48,884 nt of DNA, from the NCBI GenBank assembly GCA_011390345.1, contig JAABSP010000043.1, positions 1-48,884 on the forward strand. The letters are read 5' to 3'. The stretch's first letter is position 1. Each line of letters starts with the position of its first letter. The notes below the pieces were generated by a model. That model saw only the letters and a list, made by a program, of their open reading frames with translations. It had not been told where the DNA came from and did no database searches. This document shows, piece by piece, positions 1 through 8,091 of this stretch. Both the position numbers and the translations under genes were made by a program. This DNA is from Desulfobacteraceae bacterium (GTDB lineage Bacteria; Desulfobacterota; Desulfobacteria; Desulfobacterales; JAABSP01).

Positions 1-41
1 GCTACGGTATTGAAGTTCATGGATTGTCCTTTCCATCCAAA

Positions 42-73
42 TTTTTGAGTTTTTGGGTTTTTGAGTTTTTGGG
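42..73. repeat. 16-bp perfect tandem duplication, AT/G-rich
   Basis: Two exact head-to-tail copies of a 16-base unit (five T, GAG, five T, GGG) occupy 42-57 and 58-73, followed by an AT-rich stretch up to the first gene. The unit has no recognisable function. It lies in the upstream region of the first chemoreceptor gene, and nothing else could be supported between 1 and 214. Confidence 0.8.
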
Positions 74-214
74 TTCAACATAAAAATCTCGACAAACAAA
101 AGGCTGATAATATGCTTTTCCATGTATTTTGTAAAAAATATGTGGAACTAATTATTTTAAATTATATTGTTGAAAACAATTCATTCACGGGTATTGGTAT
201 TGGAAAGGACTGAT

Positions 215-1900
215 ATGATTAAGTGGATACATAATCAGAAGATTGGAAGAAAATTTGGAATTTTATTTGCGGCAGTGATTGCGCTTATTATGTTTAACCT
301 GATCGGAATAATAGAGGTTGGGAAAACGGGGTATTTTCAGTTTTTGGAACGCGAACATATTGAATTCGTTCTGTTAATGCGGAGCAGACTGGAGCAATTT
401 CAACGCACACTCCAGAATAGAGGAGCACATGAGGAACATTCCCTGATCACAGCCCCTTCCGATGACCGGTTGAAGATGGGGTTACAGCCGTTACTGGATG
501 AAACGATAAAACAACCACAAGAATGCCTGGCCGCGGTCAATGGGATTGAAATATCAGCTTTTCGGATGCTTGGTTTTGGCGAGGCGTTTGATCTCTGTGA
601 GAAGGATATTGTTGATCTGACCAACGCGGATCAGATCATTGAACAATACCTGAACCGCACAATGACAGCCACCGAGTTTGCCGCCCGGTTTAACGAGCAT
701 CTCAACGAAATAGAAACTCAATCGCGCCGGTTTTCCGTCATTATTCCGGAAGCCCGCGACACCGTCAGAAATCTGATTTTAATCGGGACGATTCTGCTCT
801 CTTTTGTCGTGTTAGGCATGTTTCTGATGATTGCCAATATGGTGCGAAAACCGATTGTGAACATGGCGGAACGCATTAAAGATATTGCCGAAGGCGAGGG
901 AGATTTAAGCAGGCGTCTTGAAATAACATCCCATGATGAAATCGGAGAGACCGCGCACTGGTTCAATCTATTTGTCGAAAAACTGCAAGGCGTTGTGAGC
1001 GAAGTGAAAACAGCGGCTGACAATGTGGCTTCCGGCAGCCAGGAGATGAGTTCCAGTTCGGAAGAGATATCCCAGGGCGCATCAGAGCAGGCCGCCAGCC
1101 TGGAGGAGGTCTCCTCCACCATGGAGCAGATGGGCGCCAACATCCAGTTGAACGCGGACAACGCGGCCCAGACCGAAAAGATCGCCATCCAGGCCGCCCA
1201 GGACGGCGAAGAGGGCGGCCGACAGGTCAAGGAGACGGTGGACGCCATGCGGAACATCGCCAAGAAGATCGGCATCATCCAGGAGATAGCCCGGCAGACA
1301 GACCTGCTGGCCCTCAACGCGGCCATCGAGGCGGCCCGGGCCGGCGAGGCCGGAAAAGGGTTCGCGGTGGTGGCTTCGGAGGTCCGCAAGCTGGCCGAAC
1401 GGAGCGGCGTGGCGGCCAAGGAGATCAACACCCTGTCCATCAGCAGCGTCGATGTGGCCGAAACCGCGGGCCAAATGCTGGAGAAAATCGTGCCGGACAT
1501 CCGGAAGACCGCGGATCTGGTCCAGGAGATCAGCGCCGCGTCCAAAGAGCAGACCGCGGGGACCGAACAGATTAACAAGGTCCTCCAGCAACTCGACGAT
1601 GTGGTCCAGCAGAACGCCTCGGCCTCCGAAGAGGTGTCGTCCATGGCCGAGGAGTTGTCGGCCCAGGCCATCCAGCTCCAGGAGACCATGGGGTTTTTCA
1701 ATGTGAATGGCGACATGGGCGCGTCGACGGAGCGCCGAAGGGAGGCCCCGTCGATGGGCAAAAGGAAAGCCGCGGCGCCCGACCCCTGGAAACGCGAAGC
1801 CGACCACGCCCGGGACCCGGCGCCTAAAAAGGGAAAACAGAACGGAACCCGGCTGGCAATGGGGGACGCGGAATCGGACGAGGGGTTCGAGCGGTATTGA
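215..1900 (+). CDS. methyl-accepting chemotaxis protein
   Basis: Transmembrane chemoreceptor of about 561 residues that signals to CheA/CheW. The ATG at 215 is preferred over an upstream in-frame start at 167 because a GGAAAGG ribosome site lies just before it (202-208). A membrane segment follows the N-terminus ([14 protein letters not shown]), then a periplasmic sensor of about 150 residues of no recognised family, a second membrane segment ([15 protein letters not shown]), a HAMP domain, and a cytoplasmic signalling domain with the conserved hairpin ([20 protein letters not shown]). The protein ends in GFERY, resembling the tails of the receptors at 25-33 kb. The DNA is AT-rich up to about 1020 and strongly GC-rich afterwards, suggesting a mosaic origin. 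It lies 23 kb from the main che operon. The ligand cannot be predicted. Confidence 0.93.
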   Translation: MIKWIHNQKIGRKFGILFAAVIALIMFNLIGIIEVGKTGYFQFLEREHIEFVLLMRSRLEQFQRTLQNRGAHEEHSLITAPSDDRLKMGLQPLLDETIKQPQECLAAVNGIEISAFRMLGFGEAFDLCEKDIVDLTNADQIIEQYLNRTMTATEFAARFNEHLNEIETQSRRFSVIIPEARDTVRNLILIGTILLSFVVLGMFLMIANMVRKPIVNMAERIKDIAEGEGDLSRRLEITSHDEIGETAHWFNLFVEKLQGVVSEVKTAADNVASGSQEMSSSSEEISQGASEQAASLEEVSSTMEQMGANIQLNADNAAQTEKIAIQAAQDGEEGGRQVKETVDAMRNIAKKIGIIQEIARQTDLLALNAAIEAARAGEAGKGFAVVASEVRKLAERSGVAAKEINTLSISSVDVAETAGQMLEKIVPDIRKTADLVQEISAASKEQTAGTEQINKVLQQLDDVVQQNASASEEVSSMAEELSAQAIQLQETMGFFNVNGDMGASTERRREAPSMGKRKAAAPDPWKREADHARDPAPKKGKQNGTRLAMGDAESDEGFERY

Positions 1901-2094
1901 TGGATCTTCATCCACAGATCATAGGAAAAAAAGGAAAAAAAAGGTTCGTGGTTCTTCCCTATGAGGAATTTCTAGCGCTTGAAGAAGCTTTGAGCGACTA
2001 TGAAGATCTCAAAGATCTCAGGGAAGCAAAAGAAGAGGCTAAAGATCAACCCGGCGTGCCTTTGGATCAGGTTATCGCTGAATTGGATCTGTGA
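1900..2094 (+). CDS. Phd/YefM-like antitoxin, orphan
   Basis: A 64-residue acidic protein. The ATG at 1900 shares its A with the last base of the MCP stop codon (TGATG), so translation is probably coupled. The N-terminus has a beta-hairpin-like segment (KKRFVVLPYEEF), followed by an acidic helix and the tail GVPLDQVIAELDL, typical as recalled of the C-terminal toxin-wrapping part of Phd/YefM-type antitoxins. No RelE/Doc-type toxin follows: the next gene is convergent and unrelated. The gene is AT-richer than its surroundings. It is either an orphan antitoxin left after loss of its toxin or a small regulator that acts alone. The family call rests on pattern only. Confidence 0.65.
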   Translation: MDLHPQIIGKKGKKRFVVLPYEEFLALEEALSDYEDLKDLREAKEEAKDQPGVPLDQVIAELDL

Positions 2095-2167
2095 ATATTT
2101 CTCACCAATTTTTTCGAGTTCATGATCCTGCAGCATTCACCTTTTCCTTTAAAAACATCACTGGGTT

Positions 2168-3148
2168 CTACTCCGGTGCATAGGGCTTCCCCAGCGCAGT
2201 CGGCGCCTTCCCCCAGAGCCATTTGAGCATCGACCGGAACCAGGGCCTCCCTTCGGACCAGATCACCACCCGCTCCTTCTGCGCCAGGTTCATGAAGAGC
2301 AGCGTAAAGATCATCAGCGGAAAGGGCGCGACCTGAAAGACCTGTGCCGGCACGCTCGGAAACCAGCCTTGAAGATAGATCCCCATCACCTGCAGAAATG
2401 CGAAGAGATATGCTCCTGCCGCGGCCCTGATCGGGTCCCAGCCCCCGAAGATCACCAGGGCCAGCGCGATCCAGCCGGTTCCTTCGGCCCCCTGGGGTCT
2501 TCCCCATCCCGGCTTGACCGAGAGGGAAAAAGTGGCCCCGGCAAGCCCCACCAGAAGGCCCCCGGCCAGGGTATAGAGCATCTGTGTCCGCCGGGGATCG
2601 ATGCCTCTGGCATACGCGGCCTTTGGATGCTCCCCCACGGCCCGCAGGCGCAGCCCGGCCGGGGTCCGATAGATGTACCACCAGCAGAAGCCGATGAGCA
2701 GCAGGCTGAAGTAAACCGGAAGGCTCTGATTGAAGAAGACCGGCCCGAAAAAGGGGATCTCCTTTAACAGGGGGATCGGCAGGGACGGAACCTGAGGGCC
2801 GTGGAGCCTGGCATAGGGATTGCCTAAGAAATAGGCCAGATCCCTTGCCATCAGCGTCAGAACAAAGCCGACCGCAACCTGGGACCGGTTCAGGTGAATG
2901 CTGAAGATGCCTACCACGGCCGCAACCATCGCACCGGCCATTGCGCCGGCCATAAAGCCGAAAACAAGGCTTCCGGTGGTATATGCGGCCGCAAACCCGG
3001 CCATCGCGCTCAGCAGAATCGACCCGTCCAGAGAGAGGTTGATCAGCCCGGCCTTTTCCGTCAGGGTCTCCCCGAGCGCGGCCATGACAATCGGCGCAGC
3101 CCCGGCCACCACTCCGGCAAAGAGGATGGTGAGATCGATTTCGGTCAT
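2168..3148 (-). CDS. BMP-type ABC transporter permease (second subunit)
   Basis: Inner-membrane permease of 326 residues, of the branched-chain amino acid/nucleoside permease superfamily (NupQ/YufQ-like). It is hydrophobic throughout, with about eight or nine membrane segments and the conserved region LTEKAGLINLSLDGSILLSA near the N-terminus, which marks this subfamily. The ATG at 3148 was chosen because it overlaps the stop of the upstream permease by four bases (ATGA) and GGGAGG lies upstream of it. A longer reading frame to 3211 would overlap that gene by 67 bases. It is the last gene of a four-gene importer operon. The substrate is probably a purine nucleoside or related compound, inferred from the family. 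Confidence 0.9.
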   Translation of the reverse strand: MTEIDLTILFAGVVAGAAPIVMAALGETLTEKAGLINLSLDGSILLSAMAGFAAAYTTGSLVFGFMAGAMAGAMVAAVVGIFSIHLNRSQVAVGFVLTLMARDLAYFLGNPYARLHGPQVPSLPIPLLKEIPFFGPVFFNQSLPVYFSLLLIGFCWWYIYRTPAGLRLRAVGEHPKAAYARGIDPRRTQMLYTLAGGLLVGLAGATFSLSVKPGWGRPQGAEGTGWIALALVIFGGWDPIRAAAGAYLFAFLQVMGIYLQGWFPSVPAQVFQVAPFPLMIFTLLFMNLAQKERVVIWSEGRPWFRSMLKWLWGKAPTALGKPYAPE

Positions 3149-4203
3149 GGATTGGCCCCTCCCGGAGATCCTTTGACGCCTTGGGTTCCGATCTTTATTC
3201 GGGCCCGCCACGCCTGCACACCGAGAACGGCCAGCACCAGAATCCCCTGAATCACGCCGCTTAAAGAGGAGTCGATCTGTAGCATCATGGGCAGTTGAAT
3301 GCTGCCCACATTGAGGCAGGCAAAGAAGAAGGCGACCAGGGGTGCAATCCGGATGTCATAGTTGGAGAGCATCACCACCAGAAGAGCGAGATAGCCGTAG
3401 TTGCTGGAGATGGCCGGGATGAGACGGTGGTAGATTCCGCTCACCTGAAGGGTTCCGGCAAGGCCGGCAAATCCTCCCGCGAAGATCATGGCCAGCAGCA
3501 TGTTGCGGGCCGGGTTGAGGCCCAAGAGGAAGGCCGCCCGCTCATTTCCCCCCACAGCCTTGAGCTGAAGGCCGATGCGGGTGTATCGGAGGATCATCGC
3601 GGTCACGGCAATGGCTCCGATGGCAAGGAAGAGTCCCACCGGCGACATCCGAAGCCCCGGAAACTGGGGGAGCCATAGATTGATGGGAAAGAGTTCGGTG
3701 CCGCTCATGGAGGCGATGCCAGGGCGCTTCCAGGGGCCGAAGATGAGCCATAAGATGATCCCCTGGGCCACGAAATTCAATCCCAGCCCCGCAAATATCT
3801 CGTTGACGCCGCCACGGGTCTTTAAAAATCCGGCCAGCAGGGCCCAGAGACCCCCGCCGATGATCCCCGCGGCAAAGGCCAGCACCAGATAGAAGAGAGG
3901 GGCTTCTCCGCCCATCCCCAGACGAAGGGCAGCCGTGGCAAAGACCGCACCCATCATCACCTGCCCCTCCACGCCGATGTTCCAGAGGCCGATCCGGAAG
4001 GTGTAGAGCAGCCCGCAGGAGCAGAGGGTCAGGGGAATCCAGGCGTTTAGCACATGGGAGAGCTTGTTCAACGATCCCAGAGACCCTTTGAAGATGTGAA
4101 TGTATGCGGCAAAGGGCGGCGCGCCCGCGATGAGCAGGATCAGGGTGGTGAAGAGGAGCACCCCCATCAGGCTGAGCAGAATTTCGGCAAGGTTTCGGAT
4201 CAT
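3145..4203 (-). CDS. BMP-type ABC transporter permease (first subunit)
   Basis: Inner-membrane permease of 352 residues (NupP/YufP-like), partner of the following permease. Several hydrophobic helices are visible, as is the family landmark RIGLWNIGVEGQVMMGAVFA, corresponding to the 'NIGxEGQ' motif of nucleoside-type permeases. It starts with ATG 11 bases after the stop of the ATPase gene and overlaps the next permease by four bases, so the four importer genes are almost certainly one transcript. The two permeases would form the heterodimeric channel driven by the double ATPase encoded upstream. Confidence 0.92.
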   Translation of the reverse strand: MIRNLAEILLSLMGVLLFTTLILLIAGAPPFAAYIHIFKGSLGSLNKLSHVLNAWIPLTLCSCGLLYTFRIGLWNIGVEGQVMMGAVFATAALRLGMGGEAPLFYLVLAFAAGIIGGGLWALLAGFLKTRGGVNEIFAGLGLNFVAQGIILWLIFGPWKRPGIASMSGTELFPINLWLPQFPGLRMSPVGLFLAIGAIAVTAMILRYTRIGLQLKAVGGNERAAFLLGLNPARNMLLAMIFAGGFAGLAGTLQVSGIYHRLIPAISSNYGYLALLVVMLSNYDIRIAPLVAFFFACLNVGSIQLPMMLQIDSSLSGVIQGILVLAVLGVQAWRARIKIGTQGVKGSPGGANP

Positions 4204-4214
4204 GTTCTAATGTT

Positions 4215-5663
4215 CTACGCCCTTCCCGCGATGGCCAGCCCCAGCTCCCGGAGATCGGTCTCTTGGGTCCGGACATCCTTGATCACAGCGCCGTTGAAAA
4301 AGACCATGACGCGGTCCGCCTGCGCTAAGATCTCGTCCAGCTCCGAGGAGGCAAAGACGATCGCGGCCCCTTTGGCGCAGAACCGGTGAAGATGCTCCCA
4401 GACCCAATTGGCCGATTCCACATCCAGGCCCCGGGTCGGATTTTCGAGCAGCAGCAGGGTCGGATTTTCGGAGAGAAAGGAGAGCAGCAGGCGCTGCTGA
4501 TTGCCGCCCGAGAGGCTTTCCACGGAAAGGTTCGGCTCTCCTTTGATGCGGAAGTTCGTGATCCGGCGCGCGGCGTCGGCAATGGCCCCGGGCCAGCGGA
4601 CCCAGAAGCCGCCTCCATTCTGCAGCGCGGAATGCTCCGCAAGGGTCAGCCCTGGAATCAGCCCCTCCTCCAGCCGACCCGACGGGAGAAAGTTCACCCC
4701 TTTTCGTTTGAACCCGTGATGGTTCTGCCGTTTCATGGGCTGTCCTTTGAGGTGGATCTCTCCGGAGAGGGGAGGGATGAGCCCGGCCGCGGTCCGCAAA
4801 AAGACCCCTTGGCCGCTGCCTTCGAGACCCGCAAGCCCTACTACTTCGTTTTCCCGGATGAGGACGGAGCAGCTTTTCAGGCCCGTGCGGCCGCCGCGGG
4901 CATGGATACTGGTGAAGTTCAGCACCGGCCCGCCCGGGGCTTCGGCCGATCTCGGCGGCGGCTTGGGCCGGGTGCCGAACATCAGGGTCATGAGCTGGTC
5001 AGGATCAAAGGGGCTGTCCATCTCCCCGGCCCCCTTGCCCCCTCTTAAAACCGTCACCCGGTCGCAGAGGGCCTCCACATCTTCAAGCTTGTGGGAGACG
5101 AGGATCACCGAACGGCCCTCGTCTGCGAGCTGCTTCAATGCGGAAAAGAGCGCGGCCTTCTGGGTTCCGGAGATCCCGGTGGTGGGCTCGTCCAGAATAA
5201 GGGTCCGGATGCCCTTTTCCAGAAGGCGCAGGATCTCGAGCTGCTGGCGCTCGCCGATGGTGAGAGATGCCAGGGGCGCGTCCGGATCGAGGGTGAAGCC
5301 GAAACGGCGGCAGAGATCGGTCAGCCGGATGCGCAGTGCGGTCATGTCGGAACTCGACTGACCCAGCTTGAAGTTCTCCAGCACCGAAAGGAGAGGGAAA
5401 TCGAGGGGGTCCTGATAGAGCATCCCGATCCCGAGACCGGCCGCGTGTGCCGGGCTCTCGTATTCCACTATTCCGCGGTCGATGCGGATCTCTCCGTCCG
5501 TTTTCGGGGTATAGCCGGAGAGAATCTTCATCAGGGTGCTCTTGCCGGCTCCATTCTCCCCTAACAGACCGTGGATCGATCCGGGAACCACCCTCATGGT
5601 GACATGGTCGTTGGCCCGGACAGATCCGTAATCCTTGGTGATGTTTTGCAGCGCGATCTCCAT
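4215..5663 (-). CDS. double-domain ABC importer ATPase, nucleoside/sugar type
   Basis: Cytoplasmic ATPase of 482 residues with two fused nucleotide-binding domains, as in MglA/XylG/NupO proteins. Domain 1 is complete: Walker A GENGAGKST, signature LTIGERQQLE and Walker B LILDEPTTG. Domain 2 has a degenerate Walker A (GLEGSGQGVFLR, lacking the GKS/T lysine) and Walker B LLLLENPTRGLD, with the signature LSGGNQQRLL intact. Loss of the second Walker A is usual for this family, so only one site is expected to hydrolyse ATP efficiently. The start overlaps the stop of the binding-protein gene by one base (TAATG), indicating translational coupling. Confidence 0.94.
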   Translation of the reverse strand: MEIALQNITKDYGSVRANDHVTMRVVPGSIHGLLGENGAGKSTLMKILSGYTPKTDGEIRIDRGIVEYESPAHAAGLGIGMLYQDPLDFPLLSVLENFKLGQSSSDMTALRIRLTDLCRRFGFTLDPDAPLASLTIGERQQLEILRLLEKGIRTLILDEPTTGISGTQKAALFSALKQLADEGRSVILVSHKLEDVEALCDRVTVLRGGKGAGEMDSPFDPDQLMTLMFGTRPKPPPRSAEAPGGPVLNFTSIHARGGRTGLKSCSVLIRENEVVGLAGLEGSGQGVFLRTAAGLIPPLSGEIHLKGQPMKRQNHHGFKRKGVNFLPSGRLEEGLIPGLTLAEHSALQNGGGFWVRWPGAIADAARRITNFRIKGEPNLSVESLSGGNQQRLLLSFLSENPTLLLLENPTRGLDVESANWVWEHLHRFCAKGAAIVFASSELDEILAQADRVMVFFNGAVIKDVRTQETDLRELGLAIAGRA

Positions 5664-6850
5664 TATCTTGCGCTGCTGGAGCCCTCCATCCCCTTTAGAA
5701 GCTGCTCCATGTACCAGATCTGTTTCTCCGATGCGGTCTCTCCTTCCTTGACAAAGACCGAACCATCCTGATAGAAAAGGGGGCCTTTGAAGAGCTGAAT
5801 CTTGTCGGTTCCCAGATCCACAACGAACTCCTGCAGCTTTTCCCGGGCATCATCGGAGAGGGCCTGCCCCATGTTGTACCCGATGGCGCTGGAGTCGGGA
5901 TCATTGATGTTCTCCCAGTCCGGGGCCATCCAGATCCACTGGGATTTCCAGTCTCCGGCCTTTGCATCCCTGATCATCCGGACATAGCCGGGTCCCCAGT
6001 TGTAATAGGGAACCCCGAGGCAGACTTTCTCCGCGCCCCGACAAGCGCCCTTGTAGTCGTAGGGGATGGCCCAGACCGCTTTTCCGGCCTCCCGTTTCTT
6101 CCGGGCCACCACGGTGTTCTCGGTGGTGTCGATGCCGGAGATCACCACGTCATGGCCCGTGTCGTAGAAGTTCTGGGCCACCTGGGTCGGGTCCGCGGTG
6201 ACGCCGGGGATGTTGAACCAGAAGCCGATCCATGTTACGGAGAATTTGAGATCTGCGGGATCTTTGCCCAGCACCTTCTCCCAGGCATATTTTGCGCCCA
6301 GATAGGAGGAGGCTGCAAGGCGTCTGGTCTCCTCGTTGACCAAGGGCCCCAGATAGCCGATCTTCCCGGTCTGGGTGGTCATCGCGGCCGCAAATCCGCC
6401 CATCATCTTGCCGTAGATCATCTTGGCAAAGAGGTTGGAGAGGTTGGCCGGAGCCTTTCCGGTGAGGACATCGTCTCCGGAGCAGTGGATGAAGCGGGTC
6501 TTCGGATGCATCATGGCCGCCTCCCGAATGCCGTCTTTCATGTCATCGGAGTTGGCGATGATCAGCTTTGCCCCCTTCTCGACCATGTCATCAACCAGTT
6601 GGGGGATGGTGACGCCGGGACGGTCGGCCGGGTTGACCTTGTCGATGTAGAGCATCTTGGTCTCGGGCAGGTGCTCCTCCACATATCGGCCCCCCTCATA
6701 GTGGGCCTGGCTGTATCCGTGGTCGTTGTAGGGTCCCACCAGCAGCAGGCCGAAGATGTAGGGCGAATCCGCGGCAAGAACCGCAGGAGGCGCGATTAGC
6801 GCGATCAGAAGGCTCAATCCGGCAAGACAGAAGACTAGTTTTCGGTTCAT
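5663..6850 (-). CDS. BMP-family periplasmic substrate-binding protein
   Basis: Binding protein of 395 residues for the adjacent importer. A Sec signal peptide is visible (MNRKLVFCLAGLSLLIALI, cleavage probably after VLA-A near residue 27). There is no lipobox cysteine, so it should be soluble in the periplasm rather than a lipoprotein. The mature part begins with the BMP/PnrA-family pattern (GLLLVGPYNDHGYSQAHYEG) and continues with IIANSDDM and the RFIHCSGDD segment. BMP proteins bind nucleosides or related ligands. The substrate here is inferred from the family, not shown. It is the first gene of the operon, about 80 bases downstream of a good promoter candidate. Confidence 0.92.
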   Translation of the reverse strand: MNRKLVFCLAGLSLLIALIAPPAVLAADSPYIFGLLLVGPYNDHGYSQAHYEGGRYVEEHLPETKMLYIDKVNPADRPGVTIPQLVDDMVEKGAKLIIANSDDMKDGIREAAMMHPKTRFIHCSGDDVLTGKAPANLSNLFAKMIYGKMMGGFAAAMTTQTGKIGYLGPLVNEETRRLAASSYLGAKYAWEKVLGKDPADLKFSVTWIGFWFNIPGVTADPTQVAQNFYDTGHDVVISGIDTTENTVVARKKREAGKAVWAIPYDYKGACRGAEKVCLGVPYYNWGPGYVRMIRDAKAGDWKSQWIWMAPDWENINDPDSSAIGYNMGQALSDDAREKLQEFVVDLGTDKIQLFKGPLFYQDGSVFVKEGETASEKQIWYMEQLLKGMEGSSSAR

Positions 6851-6930
6851 GGTTTTCTCCTTTTGTTATTGCCAAAGCAGTCTTTTTCACGATTTTCGAT
6901 GACGATGACGATCCATCGACCTGTCTTTCG

Positions 6931-6959
6931 GATATATATTGAAAGCCGATTCGGGTCAA
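6931..6959 (-). promoter_or_regulatory. sigma70-type promoter for the BMP importer operon
   Basis: Read on the minus strand: TTGACC (6959-6954), a 17-base spacer and TATATC (6936-6931). This matches the consensus at 5/6 and 4/6 and leaves a leader of about 75 bases to the binding-protein start. It is back to back with the plus-strand element at 6973, forming a divergent control region. A triplet-like GATGAC repeat lies in the leader. Confidence 0.5.
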
Positions 6960-6972
6960 GTTCGTTTTTCTG

Positions 6973-7001
6973 TTGACAACTTCTTAAAGATCCATTCAAA
7001 T
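6973..7001 (+). promoter_or_regulatory. sigma70-type promoter for the cNMP-binding/OadG/OadB genes
   Basis: A perfect TTGACA at 6973-6978, a 17-base spacer and TCAAAT at 6996-7001 (4/6). The -10 box is weak, so an activator may be needed. It is divergent from the importer promoter, with only 13 bases between the two -35 boxes. Confidence 0.4.
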
Positions 7002-7054
7002 TAAGGGCTATTATTTTCAGAATATCGAATTTAAGGAAGAAAGGACAGAAGAAA

Positions 7055-7510
7055 ATGGCAATCGACACGCAGACCCTAAAATCCCTCGAACTCTTTTCAG
7101 AGCTGGATTCCGAGGAACTGGAGCGGACAGCGAAGCTGATTCATCCCATGCGGGTGATGGAGGGAGAGGTGCTCGCCCTTCGGAGAGAGCCTGCGCAGAT
7201 GTTCTACATGATCATGAAGGGAAACTTCATGGTCTCCTTCAAGGAGGGGAAAGCCTTTACCCTCCATCAGAGGGGAGACATCATGGGCTGGTCCACCATC
7301 GTAACCCCCTTCAGGTACACCGGAACCATCGTCGCCCTGACCGACGGAGAGGTGCTGGCCATCAACGGGGATGAGTTCAAGGTACTCATCCAGGGAGATG
7401 CCTCCATCGGTGAAAAGATCATGAACCGGATCAATCCCATTATCGCGGAGCGGGTCCCCTATTTCTCCCGGGAGGCTCGGGAGGCTCGGAAGGAACTGCT
7501 GGAGGCATGA
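7055..7510 (+). CDS. cyclic-nucleotide-binding-domain protein without DNA-binding domain
   Basis: A 151-residue cytoplasmic protein made of one Crp-like cNMP-binding beta-barrel (residues 10-130; LELFSELDSEELERTAKLI at the start, GDIMGWSTIV in the phosphate-binding-cassette position). The C-terminus is a short charged helix and lacks a helix-turn-helix, so it is a stand-alone sensor domain rather than a transcription factor. Whether it binds cAMP, cGMP or another ligand cannot be said: the cassette has GWS instead of the classical GE-L-A-L pattern. An AAGGA ribosome site precedes the ATG. It is followed closely by the OadG-like and OadB genes and may tune that complex. Confidence 0.8.
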   Translation: MAIDTQTLKSLELFSELDSEELERTAKLIHPMRVMEGEVLALRREPAQMFYMIMKGNFMVSFKEGKAFTLHQRGDIMGWSTIVTPFRYTGTIVALTDGEVLAINGDEFKVLIQGDASIGEKIMNRINPIIAERVPYFSREAREARKELLEA

Positions 7511-7553
7511 AGCATTCAAGATTAAGGCCAAAACGGCAAGGAGGTAAATGCAT

Positions 7554-7964
7554 ATGACCGGTATGGAAGCGATATCCGCGCACAACGGCTGGGCCATCTC
7601 CGCAATCGGCGTCACCATCGTCTTCACGGGGCTGACGGTTCTCTCCCTGACCATCTCCCAGCTCCACAAGGTGCTGGCCTTTATGGAGCGGAAAAAGTCC
7701 GATTCCCAAAAAAGGGCCGAAGGTGCAAAGGAGATCGATGTCTCCGACATCATTATTCCCGGCGATATGAAGGAGACCGCTCGAGAGTACAAGATGATCA
7801 TCGATCGGATGGATGCGCCCTTTTCCCTGCCCAGACTTCTGGAACTTTCAGAGAAGTGCGGCCTCAACCGACCCTATTCCAATCTCAATGACCTGATCGG
7901 CTCCGGGCTGATCGAGCCGGACGGAGAGGGATACTACCGCTGGAAAGGGCCGGACAATCCTTGA
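7554..7964 (+). CDS. OadG-like small membrane subunit with C-terminal wHTH-like domain
   Basis: A 136-residue protein with one N-terminal membrane helix (WAISAIGVTIVFTGLTVLSL), a charged linker and a C-terminal segment of about 50 residues (LPRLLELSEKCGL ... LIGSGLIEPDGEGYYRW) that looks like a small winged-helix fold. The N-terminal half matches the gamma subunit (OadG) of Na+-translocating decarboxylases, which anchors the complex. The extra C-terminal domain is not part of the OadG proteins I know. ATG 7554 is preferred to ATG 7548 because the GGAGG at 7540-7544 is 9 rather than 3 bases away. Its position before oadB supports the assignment. Confidence 0.7.
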   Translation: MTGMEAISAHNGWAISAIGVTIVFTGLTVLSLTISQLHKVLAFMERKKSDSQKRAEGAKEIDVSDIIIPGDMKETAREYKMIIDRMDAPFSLPRLLELSEKCGLNRPYSNLNDLIGSGLIEPDGEGYYRWKGPDNP

Positions 7965-7988
7965 TAAAAAGTCTTCCGTCGGAATTTC

Positions 7989-8046
7989 GAAAGCGTCTTT
8001 TTTATCCTTTTTGCAAAGGAACTTTTACTGTTTTGAAAACGCTTTC
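7989..8046. repeat. 8-bp inverted repeat in the oadG-oadB spacer
   Basis: GAAAGCGT at 7989-7996 and its reverse complement ACGCTTTC at 8039-8046 flank an AT-rich loop of 42 bases. They could form a weak mRNA stem between the small and large membrane subunits, possibly affecting their relative expression. No T-run typical of a terminator follows. Confidence 0.35.
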
Positions 8047-8091
8047 ATCCTTTGAAAAGATTGTAAAAGAGAAAAGGAGTTAAGGGGATTT

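Noticed and set aside
718-1911. Long minus-strand open frames opposite the first MCP
   Set aside because: They lie opposite a clear MCP with family motifs; the translated sequence is Ser/Ala/Leu-rich with no domain, typical of antisense frames in GC-rich DNA.
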